From assembly GCA_027486585.1 (NCBI GenBank), contig JAIXOU010000134.1:1-64000 (forward strand): a stretch of DNA of 64,000 nucleotides, read 5' to 3'. The notes under the pieces are model-generated. The model did no database searches, had not been told where the DNA came from, and saw only the letters and a program-made list of their open reading frames with translations. Both the position numbers and the translations under genes were made by a program. This stretch comes from Verrucomicrobiaceae bacterium (GTDB lineage Bacteria; Verrucomicrobiota; Verrucomicrobiia; Verrucomicrobiales; Verrucomicrobiaceae). Shown here piece by piece: positions 8,363 through 15,899 of this stretch (position 1 is its first letter; each line of letters begins with the position of its first letter).

Positions 8363-9244
8363 TTACTTGCCGAAGTAGCCAGTGACCTTGAGTCTGCGGC
8401 TGAAGATCTTGTCGCCAGCGGCGACAAAGAGCAGGTCGTGGTCTTTGCCTGCGAACTCGCAGCTGACGACTTTGCCCATGGGGTCGGGTTTGGAGATGAT
8501 CCCGGCTAGGCGGCCTGCGGTGTCGAAGACCTGGATGCCGAGTTCGGTGGTAATAAAGTAGCGGCCTTTGGATTCAGTGGTGGCTCCATCGCCAGAGGCG
8601 GTTTCTTTGCCGACGGGCAGCCACATGGTCATGAAGGGGGCACCTGCGGTAAGTGTACCATCATCAAGGATCTGCCAGGTCCAGACGTGTTTGCCGCCAT
8701 GCTCGGAGGCGACTAGGGTGCGTTCATCGGAGGAGAGGGTGATGCCGTTGGGCTTCAGGATGTGGCCCTGATCGGCGGCGATGTGTTTTTTATCTGCGGT
8801 GATGAGGTGGATGGTCTGAGTCGGTGTTTCGGTGAAGTACAAGTGGCCCTTCTTGCTGACGACGAGGTCATTGCATTTCATGTTGGTGAGCAGCACCTCG
8901 ACTTCACCTTTCAGGGTGATGGCGATGATGCGTTGCTCTTTGTTATGGCAGGCATAAAAACGACCATCAGGGCCGATTTGCAGTCCGCTGATGCCGGGTA
9001 GGTTATCAAGAAAAAGATCGGTCTTTCCTGTGGTGACATCGATCTTGTAGATGCCTTTGCCAGCCTTGACGTCGGTGAAGAAAAGGTTGCCTGTCGAGTC
9101 AGTGCAGAGTCCGTCGGTGAAGGCGTAACCGCTGGCAGCTTCTTTCCAACCTTCACCGTCGATAAGGTAGTCGTGCAATGAGGTGTCCTGAGCTGAGCCC
9201 AGCAGTGGGAGGGCAAGGGTGGCGAGGAGGAGGCGTGGGGACAT
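8363..9244 (-). CDS. SMP-30/gluconolactonase-family secreted beta-propeller
   Basis: The 293-aa protein has an N-terminal signal peptide (MSPRLLLATLALPLLGSAQ) and six-bladed propeller repeats with GLCTDSTGNLFFTD, ISGLQIGPDGRFYAC and KPNGITLSSDERTLVASE, typical of SMP-30 lactonases that open sugar lactones using a bound divalent metal. The frame is open far upstream but the signal peptide fixes the ATG at 9244. It lies 64 bases after the esterase gene on the same strand; in many planctomycete and verrucomicrobial proteins these two domains are fused in one chain. Confidence 0.88.
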   Translation of the reverse strand: MSPRLLLATLALPLLGSAQDTSLHDYLIDGEGWKEAASGYAFTDGLCTDSTGNLFFTDVKAGKGIYKIDVTTGKTDLFLDNLPGISGLQIGPDGRFYACHNKEQRIIAITLKGEVEVLLTNMKCNDLVVSKKGHLYFTETPTQTIHLITADKKHIAADQGHILKPNGITLSSDERTLVASEHGGKHVWTWQILDDGTLTAGAPFMTMWLPVGKETASGDGATTESKGRYFITTELGIQVFDTAGRLAGIISKPDPMGKVVSCEFAGKDHDLLFVAAGDKIFSRRLKVTGYFGK

Positions 9245-9253
9245 GGACGGTTT

Positions 9254-9292
9254 TTCTTTGTTCTTGGTTGCTGGTTCTTTGTTCTTGGTTGC
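9254..9292. repeat. Two direct copies of an 18-bp unit
   Basis: TTCTTTGTTCTTGGTTGC occurs twice, at 9254-9271 and 9275-9292, separated by three bases. It sits between the esterase stop and the start of the SMP-30 gene, so it is part of the 5' untranslated region of the latter. Read on the minus strand it is an A/C-rich tract with no hairpin. Probably slippage-derived. Confidence 0.85.
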
Positions 9293-9308
9293 AGAGTCGA
9301 AAGTCGGA

Positions 9309-10184
9309 TTACTTCGTTCCTGCCTGCCAGAGCCAGCGCAGTGTGTCGGGAAGCATGGCGGCGCCGTGTTTGCCGTTATGAGTGCCTTCCCCCAGAACGA
9401 ACTGGTAATCATAGCCGGCAAATTTAAGGGCGGCCGCCATGTCCTGATTGGCGAGCGGCCAGTTGCCGAATTGGTTATCCAAATCGTTTTTGCCATCTTG
9501 AAGGAAGACCTTGATCGGCTTTTTGTCGGTCTTGCGGATGAGCGCAGGATAGACGTGGCCACCGCGAATGTTGGTGAATGAACCGATATGACTGACAACT
9601 TTACGGAAGGCGTCAGGTTTTTCCCAGGCAACCGTGAAAGCGCAGATGCCTCCGCTGCTATTGCCGCAGATGGCACGCTCATCGGGGTTGCTGGTCAGGT
9701 TGTAGTCTTTGGCCACAGCAGGGAGGATTTCCTCTAGCAAAAAGCGCGCATAGAGGTCGCCGAGTGAGTCATACTCAAAGCTGCGATTGCTGCGTGCTTT
9801 GTCATTGGGGTTGCTGGTCGGAAAGGTGCCTGGCTGAATGAAGATGCCGATGGTGACGGGCATTTCGCCTTTGGCGATGAGGTTGTCAAAAACGACTGGA
9901 GCGCGGAATTGTCCGTCGGCTTTCACGAAGCCGCCGCCATCACAAAAGACCATGACTGCGGCAGGCTTGTCTTTGGAGTATTGCGCTGGCACATAGATCC
10001 ACCAGTCGCGCGAGGTGCCAGGGAAGATCTTTGAGTCTTTCCAAGCTGGCATTTGGGTCACCTTGCCTTGAGGGACGTCGGCCCGCACCTGGGAGTCGGG
10101 TCCAAGGACGTATTGATCGTCCTGTGGGGCTGCGTGAAGAGTCAGAGCAAGGGTGAGCGTGGCGAGAGTGTGGCGGATGTACAT
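9309..10184 (-). CDS. Secreted Fes-like esterase (alpha/beta hydrolase)
   Basis: The 291-aa product starts with a signal peptide ([17 protein letters not shown]). The fold is that of the enterochelin/feruloyl esterase (esterase D) family: WWIYVPAQY strand, [11 protein letters not shown], the nucleophile elbow GNSSGG (about 171-176) and a C-terminal GTHNGKHG carrying the catalytic His. Such enzymes split ester bonds on plant cell wall sugars or siderophores. Together with the following SMP-30 lactonase and isomerase genes it may process plant or algal polysaccharide-derived esters. A perfect 11-bp hairpin lies two bases before its ATG. Confidence 0.85.
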   Translation of the reverse strand: MYIRHTLATLTLALTLHAAPQDDQYVLGPDSQVRADVPQGKVTQMPAWKDSKIFPGTSRDWWIYVPAQYSKDKPAAVMVFCDGGGFVKADGQFRAPVVFDNLIAKGEMPVTIGIFIQPGTFPTSNPNDKARSNRSFEYDSLGDLYARFLLEEILPAVAKDYNLTSNPDERAICGNSSGGICAFTVAWEKPDAFRKVVSHIGSFTNIRGGHVYPALIRKTDKKPIKVFLQDGKNDLDNQFGNWPLANQDMAAALKFAGYDYQFVLGEGTHNGKHGAAMLPDTLRWLWQAGTK

Positions 10185-10186
10185 GA

Positions 10187-10214
10187 GAATGCGGCGTATA
10201 AGAACGCCGCATTC
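10187..10214. repeat. 11-bp stem hairpin abutting the esterase start codon
   Basis: GAATGCGGCGT and its exact complement flank the 6-base loop ATAAGA. On the minus strand it lies between the infC stop (10248) and the esterase ATG (10184), ending two bases before the ATG. No T run follows, so it is not a textbook terminator. It would occupy the ribosome binding position of the esterase mRNA, or act as a processing or REP-like element. Confidence 0.8.
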
Positions 10215-10247
10215 CTAGATCATGTTACAGACTTACTCCAGCAAGCT

Positions 10248-10967
10248 TTACTCAGCTGTGGGCGGAGTTTCGGGCTCTGCCTTTGGAGCTTCCGTCTCGG
10301 GCTTGGCAACTGGCGCGTGATCGTCGTGGTGGTCATCGTGATGATCTTCATCATCATGGCGATTTTCACGTGGATCGTGGCCTTCTTCGTGATGCACAAT
10401 GTCTTTGTGCTCTGTAACGCCTTTAAGGTGAGTTTTGAACTTACGCTTTCTCTGGCGCTCAGGCAGAGGACTGACCTGCATGTTGATGTTACGACCGGCC
10501 ATTTTTGGCTCTTGGTCGAGATGTCCCATGGTGAGCAGATCTTCTTTGATCTTGTTGGCCAAGGTATATCCGAGTTCTTGATGGGCCATCTGACGGCCGC
10601 GGAACTGAAGCTGGATGCGCACCTTGTGACCTTCAGCAAGGAAGTCTTCCGCATGCATGATCTTGATCCCGTAGTCATGGGGATCAATGCCAATACGGAA
10701 TTTCATTTCCTTCACCTTGCCACCTTTGTGGTGCTTGTGGGCTTCCTTCTTCTGCTTTTCCAGCGAGTACTTGTACTTTCCATAGTCGATGATTTTGCAG
10801 ACAGGGGGATCGACGTTTGGGGCGACTTCAACAAGATCGACGCCGCGTTCCCTGGCCATACGAAGAGCAACGGAAGTGACGAGCACGCCGTATTGCTGAT
10901 TCGTACTGCCATCAATGACACGTACCTTTGGCGCACGAATGCGCTCGTTGATACGAGTCTGATCCAC
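10248..10967 (-). CDS. infC: Translation initiation factor IF3 (core)
   Basis: IF3 binds the 30S subunit and checks the initiator codon. From the GTG at 10967 the 239-aa chain has the IF3 N domain (NERIRAPKVRVID, GVDLVEVAPN, PPVCKIIDYGKY), the Lys-rich linker and the C domain (KVKEMKFRIGIDPHDY, KVRIQLQFRGRQM). After residue about 178 a tail of about 60 residues follows, very rich in His, Asp and Glu (HHEEGHDP, DDEDHHDDHHDDH), then Pro/Glu/Ala. The usual rpmI and rplT genes are not downstream. The same frame is open for a further 290 bases upstream without ATG; see the extension entry. The GTG start is therefore a minimum, not a certain start. Confidence 0.93.
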   Translation of the reverse strand: MDQTRINERIRAPKVRVIDGSTNQQYGVLVTSVALRMARERGVDLVEVAPNVDPPVCKIIDYGKYKYSLEKQKKEAHKHHKGGKVKEMKFRIGIDPHDYGIKIMHAEDFLAEGHKVRIQLQFRGRQMAHQELGYTLANKIKEDLLTMGHLDQEPKMAGRNINMQVSPLPERQRKRKFKTHLKGVTEHKDIVHHEEGHDPRENRHDDEDHHDDHHDDHAPVAKPETEAPKAEPETPPTAE

Positions 10968-11293
10968 GTAACGTCCATTCGGTGGGCGGCGATTTCCTTG
11001 CTGACCTGGGCGATTGAAATTTCCACCAGGAGCGGATGAGCCTCCGCCAGCTGGGCGGTAGCCTCCCGGTGGTGGGGGGGCACCAGCGCCAGCAGGTCTT
11101 GGACCTTGCTGTGGAGGTGGTGTGCCAGTGCCGGCTTGAGCGGGGCGCAGCTGATTTTGAGGAGGTCCTCCAGCAGGGCGCTGCGGTGGATTGGTTCCTT
11201 GATTTGGGCGGCCAGGGAACTGGCCACTACTCAGGTTATTGAATGGATTGCTTATAGGGGACCTCCGGGTGGATAGGTATCAGTGAGTGCCAT
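10968..11293 (-). other. Putative frameshifted N-terminal extension of IF3 / short leader ORF
   Basis: A strong Shine-Dalgarno (AAGGAG, six bases before) precedes an ATG at 11293 that reads MALTDTYPPGGPL and stops at TAA 11254-11252. One base out of step, the infC frame is open from just upstream all the way into IF3, encoding about 95 residues rich in Pro, Gly, Gln and Asn (NPFNNLSSGQFPGRP, PPPPGGYRPAGGG). The two frames join if the run of four C (complement of 11257-11260) had five, giving a 109-codon extension and a 348-aa IF3. Alternatives are a single-base deletion or sequencing error, ribosomal frameshifting, a non-AUG start in the extension (IF3 genes are known to use rare start codons for autoregulation), or a 13-codon leader peptide. 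Confidence 0.6.
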
Positions 11294-11486
11294 AGGACAC
11301 TCCTTGAAATTGAGACAGGCTTGAGCACAGAACGGGTTTAACATATCAGACCGTGCGGACCTGCGGCAGCATAGACGACTCTTCCTTATCCCGGTCATGC
11401 GGGATGGTGGAAAGAGAGGTTAAGTTAATCATGCTGAAGAAAAAAATCGCGTTGGAAGGAAACTCAGCGTGGATGCCTAAAGTTCC

Positions 11487-11506
11487 GACAGACAAGGGTG
11501 TCTGTC
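11487..11506. repeat. 8-bp stem hairpin upstream of infC
   Basis: GACAGACA, loop AGGG, then TGTCTGTC form a perfect inverted repeat in the 318-base gene-free stretch 11294-11611 between the glycosyltransferase and the infC leader. No U run follows on either strand. It may be a REP-like repeat or a transcript end. The rest of the stretch presumably holds the infC promoter, but I could not pick a convincing one. Confidence 0.65.
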
Positions 11507-11611
11507 TTCCATAACGCCGGAACTAAACACTTTCTTAGCATCGAGCAAGATGATTTCTGACAATCTCTTGTGACCTGACGCTTGGACCCCACGCGGCAAA
11601 AGAGGACCTGA

Positions 11612-12901
11612 TCAGTCTTTTTTGGCCAAAAGCATGGCTTCCTCAAATTGTTCAGCCATGCGGGCAGCGCTGAATTCGGTGCGCACTTTAGCCATACCCT
11701 GGGTGATCATTTGCTCTCGGCGCTGTCCATCCAAGAGGAGCGTTTCCATGGTTGTGGCTAGGCTTTCGACGTCGTCTGGCTCGCATAAGGCACCGCCTTG
11801 AGTAAGCTCGATCAGTTCAGGGAAGGCACCGTGGCGAGGCTGAACGACGGGGACTCCGCTAGCGATAGACTCGATCACATACAGGCCAAAGGCTTCGCCA
11901 TAAGTAGCTGGCACAGACAGGATCGTCAGGTCGCGAAAAAACTTCACTTTGTCTCCAAAGCTCAAATTTGGCTGCCACTCGACATGACGGTCGCAATTGG
12001 CGGCTTTGAGCTTGGCGCGCAGGCTGGCGAGGTATTTCTCGTCGCCAGCAGTTTTGGCACCGCCGATTTTGAGCTTCAGGCGCGGCACGTTGCCGCGTTG
12101 ATTGAGCAGGATGTAGGCATCGACCAGTGTGGTGAGTCCTTTGCCATGAATCATGCGGGCAAAGTAGCCGATGGTATTCCAGTTTGGATCAGGCTTGGCG
12201 GCAGCAAAGGCTGTCAGCTCAAGGCCATTGTAGGCAAGGCTCATCTTATCTGCGGGGATGTTTAGACGCTCCCGCATGAGATCGCCATAGTAACGACTGG
12301 CTGTGACAAAGCGGCTGACGTGGGTGGCATTGGCCTGCATGGCTGCCCAGCATTGCTCGCGATAAGGATCTATCAGGGTATCTAGAAAGGAGTCTTCGCC
12401 TTGCAATGAGACGATCACGGAAATTCCGAGATCCCGCTGAATCACAGGGCAGAGTCCCATCAGTAGGCCGTTGGAAAGGGAAATGATATCAGGCTTGATC
12501 TCGGTTTTGATCCAGGTCAGCACGCGCTGCCACTCAGACCATTGATTGCCACTTTCACCTGCCAGAGCGCCTAGAGTCATCTGACCCAGATCTTTGGCGC
12601 TGGTCATACTCATCCAGCGCCCCGCGAGTCGGAGCAGTGCTGGGCGGTTTAACCAGTTGTGCACAAAACGCGGGAAGTAGCGCATGAAGGGCAGCTTTTC
12701 CTGGAGGTAGAGAGAGACGCCTCCAGCCTGAACCGGAATCTCGGGATTGGTGACTTCACGATCTGTGACCAGCGGCAGATAAAGCGGCGCCATCAGGGCA
12801 TCATGTCCCCGCGAACGCAGTGCACGAATCAGAGCATGATCGCGCAGACAGCTGCCGCAGTGAAAGCTGCCCGTTCCGGGCGTGAGGTGGAGAATGCGCA
12901 T
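11612..12901 (-). CDS. GT4-family glycosyltransferase
   Basis: A 429-aa retaining glycosyltransferase of the GT-B fold. N-terminal half starts MRILHLTPGTGSFHCGS and contains LRDHALIRALRSRGH; the C-terminal glycosyltransferase group 1 domain shows NTIGYFARMIHGKGLTTLV (about 240) and the sugar-nucleotide binding E-x7-E stretch EAFGLYVIESIASGVPVV (about 347-364). No membrane segment. Likely transfers a sugar from a nucleotide donor in polysaccharide or glycolipid synthesis. It stands alone between infC and a divergent cytochrome gene, so acceptor and pathway are open. Confidence 0.88.
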   Translation of the reverse strand: MRILHLTPGTGSFHCGSCLRDHALIRALRSRGHDALMAPLYLPLVTDREVTNPEIPVQAGGVSLYLQEKLPFMRYFPRFVHNWLNRPALLRLAGRWMSMTSAKDLGQMTLGALAGESGNQWSEWQRVLTWIKTEIKPDIISLSNGLLMGLCPVIQRDLGISVIVSLQGEDSFLDTLIDPYREQCWAAMQANATHVSRFVTASRYYGDLMRERLNIPADKMSLAYNGLELTAFAAAKPDPNWNTIGYFARMIHGKGLTTLVDAYILLNQRGNVPRLKLKIGGAKTAGDEKYLASLRAKLKAANCDRHVEWQPNLSFGDKVKFFRDLTILSVPATYGEAFGLYVIESIASGVPVVQPRHGAFPELIELTQGGALCEPDDVESLATTMETLLLDGQRREQMITQGMAKVRTEFSAARMAEQFEEAMLLAKKD

Positions 12902-13046
12902 GATTAGGGGGAGGAGTTAGTAGCGCAGGACTTGGAATTCGGCAAGAGGCCACACCAAATATGATCAGCGATGTTCGTCCTCCTTTCTCACCAAGGTGAA
13001 CCCTGAAAGACAAGGTCTTCTGCGCTCGTTTGCATGGCTCTCTCGA

Positions 13047-15890
13047 ATGCGATATATCCTCCATTTCATCTTTGTGATCCTGATCGCCCAGCGCTCGGTG
13101 GCAGCTTCATCGGATGTGGAGTTTTTTGAGAAACGTATCCGCCCTCTGTTGCTAGAGCATTGTCAGGAATGTCATGGCGAAGAGAAGCAGAAAGGCAGCC
13201 TCAGGCTGGATCATCAGATGGGCTGGCAAGTCGGTGGCGATTCCGGTCCAGCTCTTGTGCCAAGAAAGGTGGATGAAAGCCTGCTGTGGAAAGCGATCAG
13301 CTACACTGACCGCGATTTAAAAATGCCGCCCAAGAACAAGCTCAGCGCAGAGCAGGTGGCCGATCTGAAGCAGTGGATTGAATCTGGGGCGGTAGATCCT
13401 CGTTCTGCGCCAAGCACAAAAGGCAAGCTAGGCAGTCAGCCAAAGGTCGATGGTCGTTTTTGGTCCTTTCAATTGCCTGTGATCAAACCTGCTCCAGCCG
13501 TAAAAATGAGCGATTGGCCAGTACAGCAAATCGACCGCTACGTGTTAGCCAAGCTAGAGTCACAAGGCCTGAAGCCGGCCCCTGATGCAGAGGCAGCGAC
13601 TCTTGCACGCAGACTGGCCTTTGATCTAACAGGTCTGCCGCCGAGCGATGCCTCGTCATCGATAAAGGAGTCCCTGGAAAAACAAGTGGATCATCTTCTT
13701 GAATCACCAGCCTTTGCAGAGCGCTGGACTTCTCATTTGATGGACATGACTCGCTTTGCCGAGTCTTCAGGTGGTGGTCGATCCTTGCCCTTCAAGGATG
13801 CCTGGCGCTTTCGCGATTACCTATTGGAGTCGATCCGTGATGGCGTGCCTATGAATCGCATGATTCAGGAGATGATTGCTGGGGATCTATTGCCATACCA
13901 GAGCGCTGCTGAGCACCGCCGCCAACTTACAGCCACTGGTTTCCTCGCGCTAGGTCCAACCAATTATGAAGAGCAGGATAAAGGCATGTTACGCATGGAT
14001 ATCGTTGACGAGCAGTTGGATTCCATTGGTAAATCATTCCTCGGCATGACGATTGGTTGTGCCCGTTGTCACGACCATAAGTTTGATCCTATCCCAACTC
14101 GCGACTATTACGCCTTGGCTGGCATTTTACGCAGCACCAAAACGCTGAAAAATTACACAGACAATGTCGCTCACTGGATAGATAGACCTTTGCCATTTGA
14201 TGGTGCGCATGAAGTGGCGTTGCAGGAAATGGAGAAAAAGTCCAAGCAACTCGAATCTCGAATCGCCACCATAAAGGACGATCTGAGAGATGCGGGTGGA
14301 TTGAATCTGCGAAAGGCCAAAAATCTCAGTCCCCGCGATCTTCCTGGGATTGTTATGGATGATTCCGAGGCTCTGAAAGTGGGTGATTGGAAGTCATCAA
14401 GCCGTTTCCCACCTTTTATTGGTGGCGGTTATCTGCATGATGGCAATGAGGGCAGGGGAGAGAAGACACTTTCTTTCTCGCCAAAACTGCCAGTGGCAGG
14501 TCGATATGAAGTGCGCGTGGCTTACAGTGGTGCTCGGAATAGGGCGGAACGTGTGCAGGTTTCTGTGCTTCACGCCGACGGCGAAGACCTGGTCTATTTT
14601 AAGCAAGCGAACGAGGCTCGTGAAGGCTTGAGCTTTGCCACGATCGGTACGTGGCGCTTTGAGAACAGCGGGCAGAATTTTGTCATGATCTCTAATGCGG
14701 GCGCAGAGAGTTACGTGACAGTAGATGCTGTACAGTTTCTACCTGCGGATGCTGAGATGCCGGACATGCCGGCACAGACCGTGAGTCAGCAGGAAAAGGA
14801 CCTTAAATCAAAACTAAGCACTCTGGAAAAAGAGCTGAAGGCACTGCAAAAATCCGGTCCCTCACGTCCAGAGGCCATGGCTGTGGCTGACGACGAACTG
14901 CCTGAGGATGCACGGATTCACATCCGTGGCAGCACTCGTAACCTTGGTGCCGCGGTTCCACGTGGTTTTCTGCAAGTGGCTGTCAAAGGGCCTCTTCCAG
15001 CGATTCCAAAAAATCAAAGCGGTCGCTTGCAGTTGGCCCAATGGATCACCAGTCGAGACAATCCGCTGACGGCTCGTGTTTTCGTGAATCGTGTTTGGCA
15101 TTGGCTTTTTGGCGCAGGCATCGTCCGCACCACGGATAATTTTGGCAGCACAGGTGAACTACCTGCACACCCTGAGTTGTTAGATTATCTGGCTGTGAAG
15201 TTCATGGATGAAGGCTGGTCTTTGAAAAAGCTGGTTCGTGAAATGGTGCTTAGCAGGACCTATCGCCAGTCATCCGAGTTCACCGTGCAGGCTCAGAAGA
15301 TGGACCCTGATAATCGGCTGTTGTCTCATATGAATCGTAAGCGATTGGATGCTGAGTGTCTGCGAGATGCTATGCTCATGGCTGCCGGCACGCTGAATCC
15401 TACGTTTGGCGGCCTTAATGTCCCTGATGCCAAGGCTGTCGATGCGAACGATCAGAAAATTCAGAATCTCGAATACGGGTTCGCCTTTGCGGATACTCGG
15501 CGCAGTGTCTATACCGCCGCTTTCCGCAACGTGCGACATCCGTTGTTTGAGGTGTTTGACTTTGCTGACATCAATCAACCCATCGGCCAGCGCACGACCA
15601 GCACCGTGGCGACGCAGGCTCTTTATTTGATGAACAATCAAGAAGTGATCACTCAGGCTCGTGCCGCTGCTGATTTTGTGGTTCGCAGTAGAGCTGAGGA
15701 TGATGATCGCCTCAGCTTGGCCTATCAACGCTCACTGAGTCGTCTGCCGAGCCAGGAGGAACGGAAATTGACAGTTGATTATCTCCACCGTTCAGCCTCA
15801 GGCAATGACTCTGAGGCTGAGATTCGAGATACTTGGGCACGTCTGATTCAGACGTTGTGGGCCACGCCTGAGTTCCGTTTGGTGAAATAG
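13047..15890 (+). CDS. PSCyt1-DUF1549-DUF1553 heme protein with inserted carbohydrate-binding-like domain
   Basis: The 947-aa exported protein has a signal peptide (MRYILHFIFVILIAQRSVA), a planctomycete-type cytochrome c domain with CQECH (C39, C42, H43), then DUF1549 with a second CxxCH, IGCARCHDHKFDPI, and DUF1553 toward the C-terminus (QWITSRDNPLTARVFVNR). Between the two DUFs, roughly residues 430-565, a beta-sandwich-like segment (GRYEVRVAYSGARNRAERV, VTVDAVQFLP) resembles golvesin/xylanase-type carbohydrate-binding modules, followed by a short coiled coil. The ATG at 13047 is chosen over an upstream GTG because it begins the signal peptide. Usually a DUF1501 partner follows; here the next gene is a convergent sulfatase nine bases away. 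Redox partner and substrate unknown; polysaccharide degradation is inferred. Confidence 0.88.
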   Translation: MRYILHFIFVILIAQRSVAASSDVEFFEKRIRPLLLEHCQECHGEEKQKGSLRLDHQMGWQVGGDSGPALVPRKVDESLLWKAISYTDRDLKMPPKNKLSAEQVADLKQWIESGAVDPRSAPSTKGKLGSQPKVDGRFWSFQLPVIKPAPAVKMSDWPVQQIDRYVLAKLESQGLKPAPDAEAATLARRLAFDLTGLPPSDASSSIKESLEKQVDHLLESPAFAERWTSHLMDMTRFAESSGGGRSLPFKDAWRFRDYLLESIRDGVPMNRMIQEMIAGDLLPYQSAAEHRRQLTATGFLALGPTNYEEQDKGMLRMDIVDEQLDSIGKSFLGMTIGCARCHDHKFDPIPTRDYYALAGILRSTKTLKNYTDNVAHWIDRPLPFDGAHEVALQEMEKKSKQLESRIATIKDDLRDAGGLNLRKAKNLSPRDLPGIVMDDSEALKVGDWKSSSRFPPFIGGGYLHDGNEGRGEKTLSFSPKLPVAGRYEVRVAYSGARNRAERVQVSVLHADGEDLVYFKQANEAREGLSFATIGTWRFENSGQNFVMISNAGAESYVTVDAVQFLPADAEMPDMPAQTVSQQEKDLKSKLSTLEKELKALQKSGPSRPEAMAVADDELPEDARIHIRGSTRNLGAAVPRGFLQVAVKGPLPAIPKNQSGRLQLAQWITSRDNPLTARVFVNRVWHWLFGAGIVRTTDNFGSTGELPAHPELLDYLAVKFMDEGWSLKKLVREMVLSRTYRQSSEFTVQAQKMDPDNRLLSHMNRKRLDAECLRDAMLMAAGTLNPTFGGLNVPDAKAVDANDQKIQNLEYGFAFADTRRSVYTAAFRNVRHPLFEVFDFADINQPIGQRTTSTVATQALYLMNNQEVITQARAAADFVVRSRAEDDDRLSLAYQRSLSRLPSQEERKLTVDYLHRSASGNDSEAEIRDTWARLIQTLWATPEFRLVK

Positions 15891-15899
15891 AACCGAAGA

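Noticed and set aside
9245-9682. N-terminal extension of the SMP-30 gene by about 146 codons
   Set aside because: It overlaps the esterase coding region antisense-free but out of frame, lacks any conserved pattern, and a clear signal peptide starts at 9244.
11464-11646. 60-codon minus-strand frame near the glycosyltransferase end
   Set aside because: It overlaps the glycosyltransferase 3' end in another frame and the hairpin at 11487-11506; composition is not coding-like.
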